A stretch of 33,664 nt of DNA from an uncultured Collinsella sp. (GCA_949287055.1 CASEEY010000003.1:1-33664), one strand, 5' to 3'; numbered from the stretch's first letter, positions 1-9,521 are shown. Translations and numbers: made by a program. The notes: generated by a model not told the origin, from the letters alone.

Positions 1-1247
1 AGCAGCGTGGCGGCGCACAGACGCTCGGAGACATCCACGATGGTGCGCACCTCATCGATGTCGGGAAGGCCGACGTTGACGTCGAGGATGTCGGCGCCCT
101 GCTCCTGCTGGCTGATGCCCTGGCCCACGACGTAGTCGAGGTCTTGCTCGCGCAGGGCCTGCTGCAGGCGCTTCTTGCCCGTGGGGTTGATGCGCTCTCC
201 GATGACGGCGACATGGCGACCTGCGGTGGGAAGGGCCACGAGTCGCTGCGCGCTCGCGACGGTGAGCGCGGGCTCCCCGTGACGCTCGCGCGGCGTTCGA
301 TCGCGGACCATGTCCGCGAGCAGGCGGATGTAGTCAGGGTTGGTGCCGCAGCATCCGCCGACGATGCCGATGCCGTCGTCGAGCATGTGCCCGACGGCCT
401 GCGCATAGGGTTCAGGCGCGATGTCGTAGACCGTGCGGCCGCCCTCGACGTGCGGAAGCCCGGCGTTTGCCTGCACCATGACGGGCTTATCGGTCGCAGC
501 AAGCATGCGACCGACGAAGGGGCGCAGCTCGTCGGGGCCAAGCGAACAGTTGACGCCCACGACGTCGGCGCCCAGGGCATCAAGCGTCACGGCGGCGACC
601 TCGGGCGGCGTGCCCAAAAACGTGCGGCCATCCTCCTCAAAGGTCATGGTTGCAAAGATGGGGAGGTCGGAGTTCTCGCGGCAGGCGAGGATGGCTGCCT
701 TGATTTCTGCCAGATCGGTCATGGTCTCGACGATGAACAGGTCGACGCCCGCCGCAACGCCGGCGCGCACCTCGCGTGCGAACAGCTCGTACGCCTCGTC
801 GAATGAAAGCGTGCCCATGGGGCGCAGCAGGGCACCGAGCGGGCCGATGTCGCCGGCCACGTAGCGAGCCCCGCTTGCGCGCGCACAGCGCACGGCCGCG
901 TCGAACACGTCCTCGACCGTGGCGGCATCGCCGAGCTTGAGCGCACTGGCTCCAAACGTATTGGTGGTCACGACCTCGCTGCCTGCGGCGACATAGGCGG
1001 CGTGGATCGAGGTGATGGCGTCGGGGTCGGTGAGGCACAGCAGCTCGGGGAGTTCTCCCGCGGCGAGGCCGGCTGCCTGCAGCATCGTTCCCATGCCGCC
1101 GTCGAGCACAAGATGGCGCGTGCCCTCCAGCGCGCGGCGCAGCTTCTCGTCGGCGATGCGCAGCGTATCAAGGCTGCGTGGGCGATAGGTGTCGCCGGCT
1201 GCGAGCGCGGCGGTTACGGGAGCTGTTGAGTCGAGCGTGTAGTCCAT
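1..1247 (-). CDS. metH: Cobalamin-dependent methionine synthase, N-terminal part (runs off left edge)
   Basis: Transfers the methyl group of methyl-tetrahydrofolate to homocysteine via cobalamin, making methionine in the cytoplasm. The 415 readable residues begin at ATG 1247. A homocysteine S-methyltransferase barrel spans about residues 40-320. It carries the three zinc-ligand cysteines: C234 in GVNCS, and C299/C300 in GGCCGTNPD. The pterin-binding domain then starts with GERINPTGKKRL at about 350 and ADILDVNVG at about 385. The cobalamin-binding part lies outside the window. It is the third gene after metF and the reactivation-domain gene, 45 bp from its neighbour, which fits one methionine operon. 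Because the reactivation domain is encoded separately next door, this MetH probably lacks it at the C-terminus; the missing 3' end prevents confirmation. A betaine- or S-methylmethionine-type homocysteine methyltransferase is unlikely because the pterin domain is fused. Confidence 0.93.
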   Translation of the reverse strand, partial: MDYTLDSTAPVTAALAAGDTYRPRSLDTLRIADEKLRRALEGTRHLVLDGGMGTMLQAAGLAAGELPELLCLTDPDAITSIHAAYVAAGSEVVTTNTFGASALKLGDAATVEDVFDAAVRCARASGARYVAGDIGPLGALLRPMGTLSFDEAYELFAREVRAGVAAGVDLFIVETMTDLAEIKAAILACRENSDLPIFATMTFEEDGRTFLGTPPEVAAVTLDALGADVVGVNCSLGPDELRPFVGRMLAATDKPVMVQANAGLPHVEGGRTVYDIAPEPYAQAVGHMLDDGIGIVGGCCGTNPDYIRLLADMVRDRTPRERHGEPALTVASAQRLVALPTAGRHVAVIGERINPTGKKRLQQALREQDLDYVVGQGISQQEQGADILDVNVGLPDIDEVRTIVDVSERLCAATL

Positions 1248-1292
1248 GGCGGTCCTTCTCAGCGTGGGGAATGCCCGTGTCTTAAGGTTCCA

Positions 1293-2045
1293 TCATAGTG
1301 CGGGATGGCAGGTGGTGTTGCGCTCCCGGAAGGGGCAGGCGTCGTGGAGGCGGCAGGTCGCGCAGGAGGGGCGATCGTGTGCGGACGAGGCCTTTCCATC
1401 GAACAGGCCGGTGAGCGCCGTGACGCTTTTGGTCGGCAGCAAGAGATCCCGGTCGGTGACGGTGAGCCCGATGAGGCGCGTCGCGTTGAGGGCGGCGACG
1501 AGCGCCGGCTGCGCGTCGAGCGGGCAGTCGCCGTATCCGGGCGAGAAGCGCCAGTTGGCAGACATGCCGTGCGCTTCTGCGGCACGCACGGCATCGCGCT
1601 CCATGGCTTCGACCGCCGCTTCGATGTAGGCAGACGACGCGGCGTCGTACAGCGCCGCGTCGAGCGGATGTTGGCTGCTCAACGCGCGGAGCTTCCGCTC
1701 GTTTTCCATCCCGAGGGTGCAGGCGGTCACGGCGCAGAGCCGGGCATCCTTCAGGTGACGGAAGATATCGGTCCCGCGCAGCTCGACAGCGGTGCCCACG
1801 AGGCGGATGCAGGGATCCCCCTGGGCATCGCGGGCCGTTGCGTCGACGGCGAAGACGCGGCGCGCGCCGCGTGGGACGACCGACCGCTCAAGATCGGTCG
1901 CCGTCCGCTCGATGCGCGCGGTCAGCTCATCGTCTATGCGCTGGCCCGCGTAACCCAGGTAGCGAAGCATCTCGGAGCGATCGATTCGAGGGGCGTCGCC
2001 TGGTGCGGGGCGGTAGAGGACAGGGCTTTCGAGCTCGTGATCCAC
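1293..2045 (-). CDS. Free-standing methionine synthase reactivation-domain protein
   Basis: A 250-residue homologue of the C-terminal activation domain of MetH, which binds S-adenosylmethionine and helps re-methylate oxidised cob(II)alamin. The diagnostic stretch RFSPGYGDCPL (166-176) matches the SAM-binding motif of that domain. It is followed by LLPTKSVTALTGLF (202-215), also typical. The C-terminus has a cysteine cluster (C228, C231, C237, C246) that stand-alone members often carry; a metal or Fe-S role is only a guess. Translation starts at GTG 2045 with no convincing Shine-Dalgarno sequence, 26 bp after the metF stop, so coupling to metF translation is plausible. Split MetH systems of this kind are known in anaerobes such as Thermotoga. 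The position between metF and metH supports the role. Confidence 0.88.
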   Translation of the reverse strand: MDHELESPVLYRPAPGDAPRIDRSEMLRYLGYAGQRIDDELTARIERTATDLERSVVPRGARRVFAVDATARDAQGDPCIRLVGTAVELRGTDIFRHLKDARLCAVTACTLGMENERKLRALSSQHPLDAALYDAASSAYIEAAVEAMERDAVRAAEAHGMSANWRFSPGYGDCPLDAQPALVAALNATRLIGLTVTDRDLLLPTKSVTALTGLFDGKASSAHDRPSCATCRLHDACPFRERNTTCHPAL

Positions 2046-2071
2046 GTCGGTTTCGCTTCTGATCGGATGCT

Positions 2072-2947
2072 TTAGCGGCGCAGGGCCTGCATGGCGGCGC
2101 TCGCGACGTCGGCGCGGTTCATGGTGTACACGTGCAGGCCTTCGGCGCCATGGGCAGCGAGGTCCTCAAGCTGGCGGCAGGCGTATTCGATGCCCGCCTC
2201 GCGCAGGCTCGCCGGATCGTCTTCGTAGCGCGCAAGAATCTTGATGACGGGCGCGGGCAGCGATGCCGCGCAGGTGAACACCATGCGCGTGATCTGCTGC
2301 TTGCTCGTGAAGGGCATGATGCCCGCCGTGATGGGGACGGTGATGCCGGCCGCATCGGCGAGCTCGCGGAAGCGGTAGAAGTACTCGTTGTCAAAGAAGA
2401 GCTGCGTGACGAAGAAGCTTGCGCCGGCGTCCTGCTTTTGCCGCAGGTGCTTGACGGAGGTCGGCAGGTCGTCGCAGGTGAGGTGCCCCTCGGGATAGGC
2501 GGCGCCTCCCACGCAGAAGCCGGCGTCCACGAGCGCCGGAACAAGGTCCTTGGCATAGGGGAAGGCGATGTCTTCCGCCTCGGCCTCGCTCATGCCGGCC
2601 GGCAGGTCGCCGCGAAGGGCCAGCACGTTTTCGATGCCCGCGTCCATGAGCTCGATGATCTTCTCCGCCAGGGTCTCGCGCGTCAGCGAAATGCAGGTAA
2701 GGTGCGCCACGGAGGGAATGTTGAATTCCGAGCTGATCATCTGGGCGATCTGTGCGGTCGCAGCGGAGTTGCCCGAGCCGCCGGCGGAGTAGGTGACGCT
2801 CACGAAATCGGGCGCAAGCGGCGCGAAGCCCCCTGCGACCTCACGGGCGCGCTCGAGCGTGAGCTCGCCTTTGGGAGGGAACATCTCAAACGAGACGGGC
2901 TGGGTGCCCGCAGCGCGGGCCTCGGCGAAGATCTGGTCGACTCTCAT
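2072..2947 (-). CDS. metF: Methylenetetrahydrofolate reductase
   Basis: Reduces 5,10-methylene-THF to 5-methyl-THF, the methyl donor for the downstream MetH. The 291-residue protein has the family features: SFEMFPPKGE near the N-terminus, HLTCISLTRE, ALRGDLPAG, and the C-terminal half with FFVTQLFFDNEYFYRF and TAGIMPF. Length matches bacterial MetF (about 290). A longer reading frame opens at 2992, but ATG 2947 is preferred because AAAGGGG lies a few bases before it and the protein then begins MRVDQIF as the family does. It is the first gene of the minus-strand metF / reactivation protein / metH operon. I saw no SAM or cobalamin riboswitch upstream. FAD-binding is inferred from the family. 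Confidence 0.95.
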   Translation of the reverse strand: MRVDQIFAEARAAGTQPVSFEMFPPKGELTLERAREVAGGFAPLAPDFVSVTYSAGGSGNSAATAQIAQMISSEFNIPSVAHLTCISLTRETLAEKIIELMDAGIENVLALRGDLPAGMSEAEAEDIAFPYAKDLVPALVDAGFCVGGAAYPEGHLTCDDLPTSVKHLRQKQDAGASFFVTQLFFDNEYFYRFRELADAAGITVPITAGIMPFTSKQQITRMVFTCAASLPAPVIKILARYEDDPASLREAGIEYACRQLEDLAAHGAEGLHVYTMNRADVASAAMQALRR

Positions 2948-2983
2948 GGCGTCCCCTTTCGGTGCGCAAGGTGCGGTGGAGGC

Positions 2984-2989
2984 ATCATA
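2984..2989 (-). promoter_or_regulatory. Candidate -10 element for the metF operon
   Basis: On the minus strand TATGAT lies about 37 bp before the metF start, preceded directly by TG. No good -35 hexamer sits 17 bp upstream. It is the only reasonable -10 match close to the gene. Confidence 0.3.
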
Positions 2990-3176
2990 CACCGTGGGCG
3001 ACGGGAGGCGGTTTACCGGCTATGCCGAAACGCGTTGTTCACGGGGCGAGCGGAAAGGTCCGCGTTGGGGTGACACGATTCAGCAGCGAGCCGCACATAT
3101 GTGGACGATGCCTATCGATTGCATGGGGGTATGGGCCGCTGTCGGTCGGGCCGTCCTTGTCGCGCGGCTCCAAAGT

Positions 3177-3357
3177 GGACAATTTGTTCAGATATGAAGG
3201 TTTTGCCCGAGCATCGGGCGGGAATAGCGGGTTGCTGGGAGGCCTAGGCGGGCTGATTCGGCCATGCTGAGATCCCGTACTGGGCATCTGCTCCGAAAAA
3301 CAATACCAAACGATATCAGTTTACCGTGTGCAACCTTCATATCTGAACAAATTGTCC
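3177..3357. repeat. 181-bp element bounded by a perfect 26-bp inverted repeat
   Basis: Positions 3177-3202 and 3332-3357 are exact reverse complements over 26 bp, beginning GGACAATTTGTTCAG on the left arm. The match stops abruptly on both sides. The 129-bp interior has no convincing gene. The element sits between the metF promoter region and the gltBD terminator. Terminal inverted repeats around a short non-coding core resemble a MITE-like or REP-like mobile repeat. A pair of operator copies is the alternative. No target-site duplication is evident in the flanks. The remaining intergenic DNA (2948-3176) shows only the candidate metF promoter. Confidence 0.75.
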
Positions 3358-3384
3358 CAAACGTGGCGACACGGCGGAAAGAGG

Positions 3385-3413
3385 GGCGGGATGGGGCGCG
3401 CCCCCATCCCGCC
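3385..3413 (-). terminator. Terminator hairpin after gltBD
   Basis: Just 5 bp beyond the gltD stop lies a perfect 12-bp stem, GGCGGGATGGGG with CCCCATCCCGCC, and a 5-nt loop. The minus-strand tail is only moderately T-rich (CTCTTT), so termination may be partly factor-dependent. Confidence 0.65.
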
Positions 3414-3418
3414 ATGTG

Positions 3419-4909
3419 CTAGAGACCGCAGGTCGCTGCGAGCTCCTGGGCACAGGAGATGCCATCGGCGATGGCGTTCACGACGAGCGAGGCGCCGCCT
3501 CGGGCATCGCCGCACGCCCACACGCCGCCGTCCGGCTCGAGCCCATCGCCCGTATGTGCGCATCGATGTGGAGCACTCTCGCTCATGATGGGCAGCGTTC
3601 GTCTGTCGCCGGGCTCGGGTAACGCGGCGCCCAGCGCTTGGAACGCTCCGCGCTGCGGTCCTGTGAAACCGCACGCGATCAAGATGAGCTGTGCGGGGAT
3701 CTCACGCTGCGTCCCAGGGATGCGTGTGGGCGCGTCCTCGGACCAATCGACATCGACAATCTGCAGTCCGCGCGTCTTGCCGTCATTGTCGGACAGGACC
3801 TTGAGGGTATCGACAGACCAGCAGCGGATCTCGCTGCCTGCGAGATGGATCGCCTCTTGCTGCCCGTAGTCGGTCTTCTTGACGTTTGGCCATTGCGGCC
3901 ACGGATTGTCGGGCGTGCGGCGCACGGGCGGTTCGGGCATGATCTCGAGCTGGCGCACGCTCGCGGCGCCCTGACGCATCGCGGTTGCCACGCAGTCGTT
4001 GCCCGTATCGCCGCCACCGATCACCACGACGTCGCATCCGCGCGCGTCGATGATGGGCACCCCGCCATCGAGGACCGCGCGCGTGCTCGCGGTGAGGTAA
4101 TCCACGGCGAGCACGACGCCCTCAGCCTGCGCGCCGGGGACGTTGAGCGTGCGTGCGGCGCCCGCGCCGGTCGCGATCACGACGGCATCAAAGTCGGCGG
4201 TCAATTTCGTCGCAACGGCGGGGTCGGCGGCATCGGTGTTCAACATGAAGGAGATGCCGAGTTCGGTCATGAGGGCGCACCTTCGCTCCACGACCTCCTT
4301 CGGCAGCTTCATGTTGGGAATGCCGTACATAAGCAGGCCGCCTGGGCGATCAGCGCGTTCGATCACGGTCACGCGAGCCCCGCGGCGCGCGAGCTCCCAG
4401 GCGCAGGCGAGGCCGGCAGGCCCCGATCCGATGATGGCGATGCGCGGGGCATCGGCAGCGGGCCGCTCAAACGCAGCGGGCCCTCCGTGCGTCCACTCCC
4501 AATCGGAAATGGAGCGTTCGGTGTCATGGATTGCCGTGGGCTGCCCGTCGACCGATCCCAGGTTGCAGGCCGCCTCGCACGGGGCGGGACATACACGGCT
4601 CGTGAACTCGGGCATCGGGCTGGTGAGCGCGAGGCGCTTCGCGGCTTCCGCCCAGCGGCCGCGCCAGACGAGATCGTTCCATTCGGGGATCAGGTTGTGC
4701 AGGGGGCAGCCGCTCGAGCGTGCTTGGCCGAAGGGGTGCCCGGTCTGGCAGAAGGGGACGCCGCACATCATGCAACGGCTCGCCTGGATGCGGCGTTCGC
4801 CCTCGTCGAGCTCGACGTAGAGCTCGCGATAGTCGCGGACGCGCTCGTCTACGGGGTGCAGCTCATGCGTCTTGCGGTCGTGCGCCAGAAATGCGCCGGG
4901 CTTACCCAT
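3419..4909 (-). CDS. gltD: Glutamate synthase (NADPH) small subunit
   Basis: Electron-input subunit of GOGAT: takes electrons from NADPH through FAD and 4Fe-4S clusters to the large subunit. In 496 residues I see the N-terminal iron-sulfur cysteines CMMCGVPFC (C46, C49, C54), C68, and CPAPCEAAC (C107, C111, C115). The FAD dinucleotide motif GSGPAG is at 161-166 and the NADPH-site glycine motif IGGGDTGND at 297-305. Length fits the family (about 470-500). ATG 4909 is preceded by a near-perfect AAAGGAGGTG inside gltB. The start overlaps the gltB stop by 8 nt (ATGGGTAA), so the two subunits are translationally coupled. Related FAD/Fe-S proteins (PreT, NfnA) are excluded by the gltB partner. Confidence 0.97.
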   Translation of the reverse strand: MGKPGAFLAHDRKTHELHPVDERVRDYRELYVELDEGERRIQASRCMMCGVPFCQTGHPFGQARSSGCPLHNLIPEWNDLVWRGRWAEAAKRLALTSPMPEFTSRVCPAPCEAACNLGSVDGQPTAIHDTERSISDWEWTHGGPAAFERPAADAPRIAIIGSGPAGLACAWELARRGARVTVIERADRPGGLLMYGIPNMKLPKEVVERRCALMTELGISFMLNTDAADPAVATKLTADFDAVVIATGAGAARTLNVPGAQAEGVVLAVDYLTASTRAVLDGGVPIIDARGCDVVVIGGGDTGNDCVATAMRQGAASVRQLEIMPEPPVRRTPDNPWPQWPNVKKTDYGQQEAIHLAGSEIRCWSVDTLKVLSDNDGKTRGLQIVDVDWSEDAPTRIPGTQREIPAQLILIACGFTGPQRGAFQALGAALPEPGDRRTLPIMSESAPHRCAHTGDGLEPDGGVWACGDARGGASLVVNAIADGISCAQELAATCGL

Positions 4910-7900
4910 GGCGCTTCACCTCCTTTGCGCCCGTGACGGCTTCGAACGCCAGCTCGAGCGCCTCCTCATGCGTCGACCCTGCGGCCTCATGGTGCTCGAT
5001 GAGCTTGAGGACACGCTCGTACTCGACGGGAATCACCTTGACGAACAGCGGGGCCGCTTGCGCAAAGCGATAGAGCATCTTGATGCCGCGAGGGCTTTGG
5101 GTGATGCGCACGTGCTCCTCGATCAGCGTACGGATGTCGTCGAGCTCTCGTTCGCTAGGCGTACGTAGGGTGACGGTGTCAAGATTGCAGCGCGCGGCGA
5201 GGGTGCGGTGCTCGTCGAACACATAGGCGACGCCGCCGGTCATGCCCGCTGCAAAGTTGGGCCCGACCTCGCCTAGGATGAGCGCGCGTCCACCGGTCAT
5301 GTATTCGCAGCCATGCGCGCCCACGCCTTCGACGACGACCGTGGCGCCGGAGTTGCGTACCGCGAAGCGTTGGCCGGCGACGCCGTTGACATAGCCGCGG
5401 CCGCCGGTTGCGCCCATGAAGGCGACGTTTCCCACGATGATGTTCTCGTCAAACTTGAAGCTCGCCGACTCGGGTGGGCGCACCGAGACCGTACCGCCCG
5501 AAAGGCCCTTGCCGAAATAGTCGTTGGCATCGCCGGTTACGTTGAGGGAGATGCCGCGGGGCAGGAACGCGCCAAAGCTTTGGCCAGCCGATCCGGTGCA
5601 GTCGATGGTGATCGAGCCGTCGGGCAGGCCGTCGGGATGCGCTGCGGTGACGGCATGACCGAGCATGGTGCCCACACAGCGATTGATGTTGGCGATATCG
5701 GCGTGGAAGCGAACGGGCACCATGTGCTGCCGGGCCTGCTCGGTAAGCGGGGTGAACAAGGTGGCGTCCAGGGTTCGCTCAAGATGGGAATCGGCTGCCA
5801 TGGATGGTAGGAAGTGTCTACCGTCGGCGCCGGGAATCCGCGCGCCGAACTCGCACGAGGCGGATGCGAGTACGCACGACAGGTCGATACGCTCGCTCTT
5901 CCAGTTGCCCGGGACCGCTTTTTGGCGAAGGCACTCGCTGTGGCCCACCATCTCATCGACAGTACGGAATCCCAAGTTCGCCATGATCTCGCGCAGCTGC
6001 TCGGCGACGTAGAGCATGAAACGCTCCACGTGCTCGGGCTTGCCGGCGAAGTGTCCGCGCAGCCGGCAGTTTTGCGTAGCGATGCCGGCCGGGCAGGTAT
6101 CCTGATGGCAGTCGCGCTGCATGAGGCAGCCCATCGCGATGAGTGGCATGGTTGCGAAGCCGAACTCCTCGGCGCCCAGCAGACATGCCACCGCGACGTC
6201 GGTGCCGTCCATAAGCTTGCCGTCTGCCTCAAGTACCACGCGCGAGCGCAGACCGTTTCGCAGGAGCGTCTGCTGCGTCTCCGCCAGCCCGAGCTCGAAC
6301 GGCAGCCCGGCGTGCCAGATGGAGTCGCGCGGCGCCGCGCCCGAACCGCCGTTATGGCCGGAGATGAGGATCTTGTCGGCAGCGCCTTTCGCCACGCCGG
6401 TGGCAATCGTGCCCACGCCCGCTTCCGATACAAGCTTGACGCTCACACGAGCATCGGGGTTGGCGCACTTGAGGTCGAAGATGAGCTCGGAGAGATCCTC
6501 AATCGAATAGATGTCGTGATGGGGCGGGGGAGAGATCAGCCCGATACCGGGGGTAGACTGACGGACGCGGGCAATCCACGGGTAGACCTTCTTGCCGGGT
6601 AGGTGACCGCCCTCGCCGGGCTTGGCGCCCTGCGCCATCTTGATCTGCAGCTCACGGGCGGAGGCGAGGTAGCGGCTTGTCACGCCGAAGCGGCCGCTCG
6701 CAACCTGTTTGATGGCGGAGTTCGCGGAATCGCCGTTTGCCAGCGGCGTCTCGCGGCGCGGGTCCTCGCCGCCCTCACCGGAGTTCGAGCGGCCGTGCAG
6801 CCGGTTCATGGCGATCGCCATGCAGGTATGGGCTTCCTCGCTGATCGAGCCGAAGCTCATCGCCCCGGTGTTGAACCGCGTGACGATGCTGCGTGCATCC
6901 TCGACTTCATCGAGGGGCACGGGCGTCCTGCCGTTGCGATCGAACTCCATGAGGTCGCGCAGGCGCACGGCGCGACCAGGGCGCCGCAGATGTTCGCTGT
7001 AGGCGAGGAACGTCTCGTACGAGTCGGTCCGCACGGCTTGCTGAAGCAGGAAGATGGTATCGGGATCGATGAGATGGTCCTCGCCGTGCGGGCGCCATGA
7101 GGTGAGCCCGAGGCTCGGGCAGGTGTCGGGCGCAGGCGAGGTACGCCAAGCGAGGGCCTGGTCGAAGCGTTCGTCGAGCTCGCGCTCGATATCGTCGACA
7201 TCGAGGCCTCCCACGCGCGACACGGTGCCTGTGAAGTGGCGCTCCACGAGGCTCGGTGCAAGCCCCACCGCCTCGAAGATCTGTGCGGAATGGTAGCTTT
7301 GGACCGTCGAGATGCCCATCTTGGACATGATGGAGACGACGCCTGCCACCGCCGCGCGATTGTAGTTGGCGATGGCGCTTTGCGCATCGAGCTGTTCTCC
7401 ATCGGCGCTGATCAGATCTCCCTCGTCGGCCAACTGGGCGATGACGCGGTGGGCCATGTACGGATAGATGCCGCTTGCAGAGTAGGCGATGAGCGCCGCG
7501 AAATCGTGTGCCGAAATGGCGTCGCCGCATTCCACCACAAGGTCGGCGAAGGTGCGCAGGCCGCACCTGATCAGCGAGTTGTGCACCGCGCCGACGGCGA
7601 GCAGCATCGGGATGGGGACCTCGTCCGCGTCGGCGCGATCGGACAAAACCACGATGTTCGCACCGCCGCGCACCGCCTCGCGCACCTCGTCGCCGAGCCG
7701 CTCGAGCGCGCGCTCAAGCGCGCCGGGGGCGCCGTCGCGCACATAGGTCGCGCGGAAGCGACGCGCCGCGAAACCGGTGCGGTCGATTGCGCAGATGCGT
7801 AGGAATTCGTCGTGCGTCAGCAGCGGTGCGTCGAGTCGTACGAGCCGGCAGGTGCCGCGGCTGTCCTCTAAAAGATTGCCGTGGTTTCCCAGGTACAGCA

Positions 7901-9521
7901 CGGTCGAGGTGACCATGTGCTCGCGCAGCGCGTCGATGGGAGGGTTGGTCACCTGGGCAAACAGCTGGAAGAAGTAGTCGTAGAAAGAGCGGGTCTTGAG
8001 CGACAGGCACGCCAGCGGCGCGTCGATGCCCATCGAGGCAAGCGGAACGGAAACGCTGGCTGCCATGGGGCGCAGCACCTCGCGCACATCGTCCCAGTGG
8101 TAGCCGAGCTTCATCATGTCGACTGTGTTTGGGACGTGCGACAGCGCGTCGGCCTCGGGTGCCGTCGGCGCATCCAGGTCGTCGAGGGTCAAGGTCTCCT
8201 CGTCGATCCACGACGCGAAGGGCTTGAGCTTGGCGAAGGCGTTGCGGATCTCGTCGTTGTAGCGAATGCGGCCCTCGCCGAGCGTGAGCTCGAGCATTTC
8301 GCCGGGTCCCAGGCAGCCGCAGGTGAGCACGTTGGCGGGGTCGATCTCGATGGCGCCGACCTCCGAGGCGAGCAGGAATCGATCGTCGCGCGTCACGTAG
8401 TAGCGGGCGGGGCGCAGGCCGTTTCGGTCAAGGGCGGCACCCAGCGTGCGGCCGTCGGTGTAGGCAATCGCCGCCGGACCGTCCCACGGCTCCATGAGCA
8501 TCGACTGGTAAGCGTCGTAGGCGCGGCGCGCAGGGGACAAGGTGGCGTTGTTGTCCCAGGGTTCGGGAATGAGCAACGATACGGCACGTGAGAGCGGACG
8601 CCCGTTCATCACCAAAAACTCGAGGACGTTATCGAGAATCGCCGAGTCCGATCCCTCGCGGTTGATGATGGGGAGCACCCGTTCCAGATCGTGCTGGAGC
8701 ACAGGCGAGTAGAGGTTCGGCTCGCGGGCGCGAATCCAGTTGACGTTACCCTTGAGCGTGTTGATCTCGCCGTTGTGGATGATATAGCGGTTGGGGTGGG
8801 CGCGCTCCCAGCTCGGCGTGGTGTTGGTGGAGTAGCGGGAATGCACGAGCGCCACGGCGGTTTTCACCGCGGCATCGTTCAGGTCGATGAAGAAGCGGCG
8901 CATCTGCGTTGCCACGAGCATGCCCTTGTACACGATGGTCCGCGTGCTCATGGAGCAGATGTAGAAGATCTTTCCGGCGAGCGCGTGCTCCGCGTCGGCG
9001 CGCTTCTCGATGGTTCGGCGGCATACATAGAGGCGTCGCTCGAAGGCGTCGCCCGCCTCGACGTCAGCGGGACGGGCCAGAAAGGCCTGTTGGATGGTGG
9101 GCATGCAGGCGCGCGCCGTCTCGCCCAGGTCATGGGGGTCAACGGGAACATCGCGCCAGAACATAACCGGTATCCCGAGTTCAGCGCAGCCTTCCTCGAA
9201 CAGTCGACGCGCCGCCTGCACGCCGTGCGGATCTTGCGGCAAGAAGATCATCGCAACGCCGTAGTCGCCCTCCGAAGGCAGGAGCTGGCCATAGCGCTGC
9301 GCCTCCTTACGGAAAAAGCCATGGGGAATCTGGAAGAGGATGCCCGCGCCGTCGCCGGTGTTGTGCTCGAGCCCCGTGCCGCCACGGTGCTCGAGATTCA
9401 CGAGCACCGAGAGCGCGTCGTCGAGAATCTGGTGGCTCTTCGCGCCATCGAGCGCAGCGAGTGCGCCGATGCCGCACGCGTCGTGCTCGAATTCGGGCCT
9501 ATAGAGAGTCTGATGGTCCAT
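4902..9521 (-). CDS. gltB: Glutamate synthase (NADPH) large subunit
   Basis: Converts glutamine plus 2-oxoglutarate to two glutamates, the GOGAT half of ammonia assimilation. The 1539-residue protein starts at ATG 9521, after GGGAGGG on the minus strand. The reading frame is open further upstream, but this start gives the usual short propeptide ending at the catalytic Cys16 (HDACGIG). Order of domains: class II glutaminase (from 16), central domain, and FMN/2-oxoglutarate synthase barrel with PGEGGHLPGKKV and GHNGGSGAAPRDS. The 3Fe-4S motif CMQRDCHQDTCPAGIATQ is at roughly 1130-1145, followed by a C-terminal GXGXG beta-helix (GKGLSGGTVSV). Typical GltB length is about 1500. It is divergent from glutamine synthetase, so both halves of the GS/GOGAT cycle flank one regulatory region. 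Confidence 0.97.
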   Translation of the reverse strand: MDHQTLYRPEFEHDACGIGALAALDGAKSHQILDDALSVLVNLEHRGGTGLEHNTGDGAGILFQIPHGFFRKEAQRYGQLLPSEGDYGVAMIFLPQDPHGVQAARRLFEEGCAELGIPVMFWRDVPVDPHDLGETARACMPTIQQAFLARPADVEAGDAFERRLYVCRRTIEKRADAEHALAGKIFYICSMSTRTIVYKGMLVATQMRRFFIDLNDAAVKTAVALVHSRYSTNTTPSWERAHPNRYIIHNGEINTLKGNVNWIRAREPNLYSPVLQHDLERVLPIINREGSDSAILDNVLEFLVMNGRPLSRAVSLLIPEPWDNNATLSPARRAYDAYQSMLMEPWDGPAAIAYTDGRTLGAALDRNGLRPARYYVTRDDRFLLASEVGAIEIDPANVLTCGCLGPGEMLELTLGEGRIRYNDEIRNAFAKLKPFASWIDEETLTLDDLDAPTAPEADALSHVPNTVDMMKLGYHWDDVREVLRPMAASVSVPLASMGIDAPLACLSLKTRSFYDYFFQLFAQVTNPPIDALREHMVTSTVLYLGNHGNLLEDSRGTCRLVRLDAPLLTHDEFLRICAIDRTGFAARRFRATYVRDGAPGALERALERLGDEVREAVRGGANIVVLSDRADADEVPIPMLLAVGAVHNSLIRCGLRTFADLVVECGDAISAHDFAALIAYSASGIYPYMAHRVIAQLADEGDLISADGEQLDAQSAIANYNRAAVAGVVSIMSKMGISTVQSYHSAQIFEAVGLAPSLVERHFTGTVSRVGGLDVDDIERELDERFDQALAWRTSPAPDTCPSLGLTSWRPHGEDHLIDPDTIFLLQQAVRTDSYETFLAYSEHLRRPGRAVRLRDLMEFDRNGRTPVPLDEVEDARSIVTRFNTGAMSFGSISEEAHTCMAIAMNRLHGRSNSGEGGEDPRRETPLANGDSANSAIKQVASGRFGVTSRYLASARELQIKMAQGAKPGEGGHLPGKKVYPWIARVRQSTPGIGLISPPPHHDIYSIEDLSELIFDLKCANPDARVSVKLVSEAGVGTIATGVAKGAADKILISGHNGGSGAAPRDSIWHAGLPFELGLAETQQTLLRNGLRSRVVLEADGKLMDGTDVAVACLLGAEEFGFATMPLIAMGCLMQRDCHQDTCPAGIATQNCRLRGHFAGKPEHVERFMLYVAEQLREIMANLGFRTVDEMVGHSECLRQKAVPGNWKSERIDLSCVLASASCEFGARIPGADGRHFLPSMAADSHLERTLDATLFTPLTEQARQHMVPVRFHADIANINRCVGTMLGHAVTAAHPDGLPDGSITIDCTGSAGQSFGAFLPRGISLNVTGDANDYFGKGLSGGTVSVRPPESASFKFDENIIVGNVAFMGATGGRGYVNGVAGQRFAVRNSGATVVVEGVGAHGCEYMTGGRALILGEVGPNFAAGMTGGVAYVFDEHRTLAARCNLDTVTLRTPSERELDDIRTLIEEHVRITQSPRGIKMLYRFAQAAPLFVKVIPVEYERVLKLIEHHEAAGSTHEEALELAFEAVTGAKEVKRHG

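Noticed and set aside
2948..3176. SAM or cobalamin riboswitch upstream of the metF-metH operon
   Set aside because: None of the conserved sequence blocks of those riboswitches is present.
3638..4936. 432-codon plus-strand open frame opposite gltD
   Set aside because: Shadow frame; gltD has cofactor motifs, a good ribosome site and coupling to gltB.
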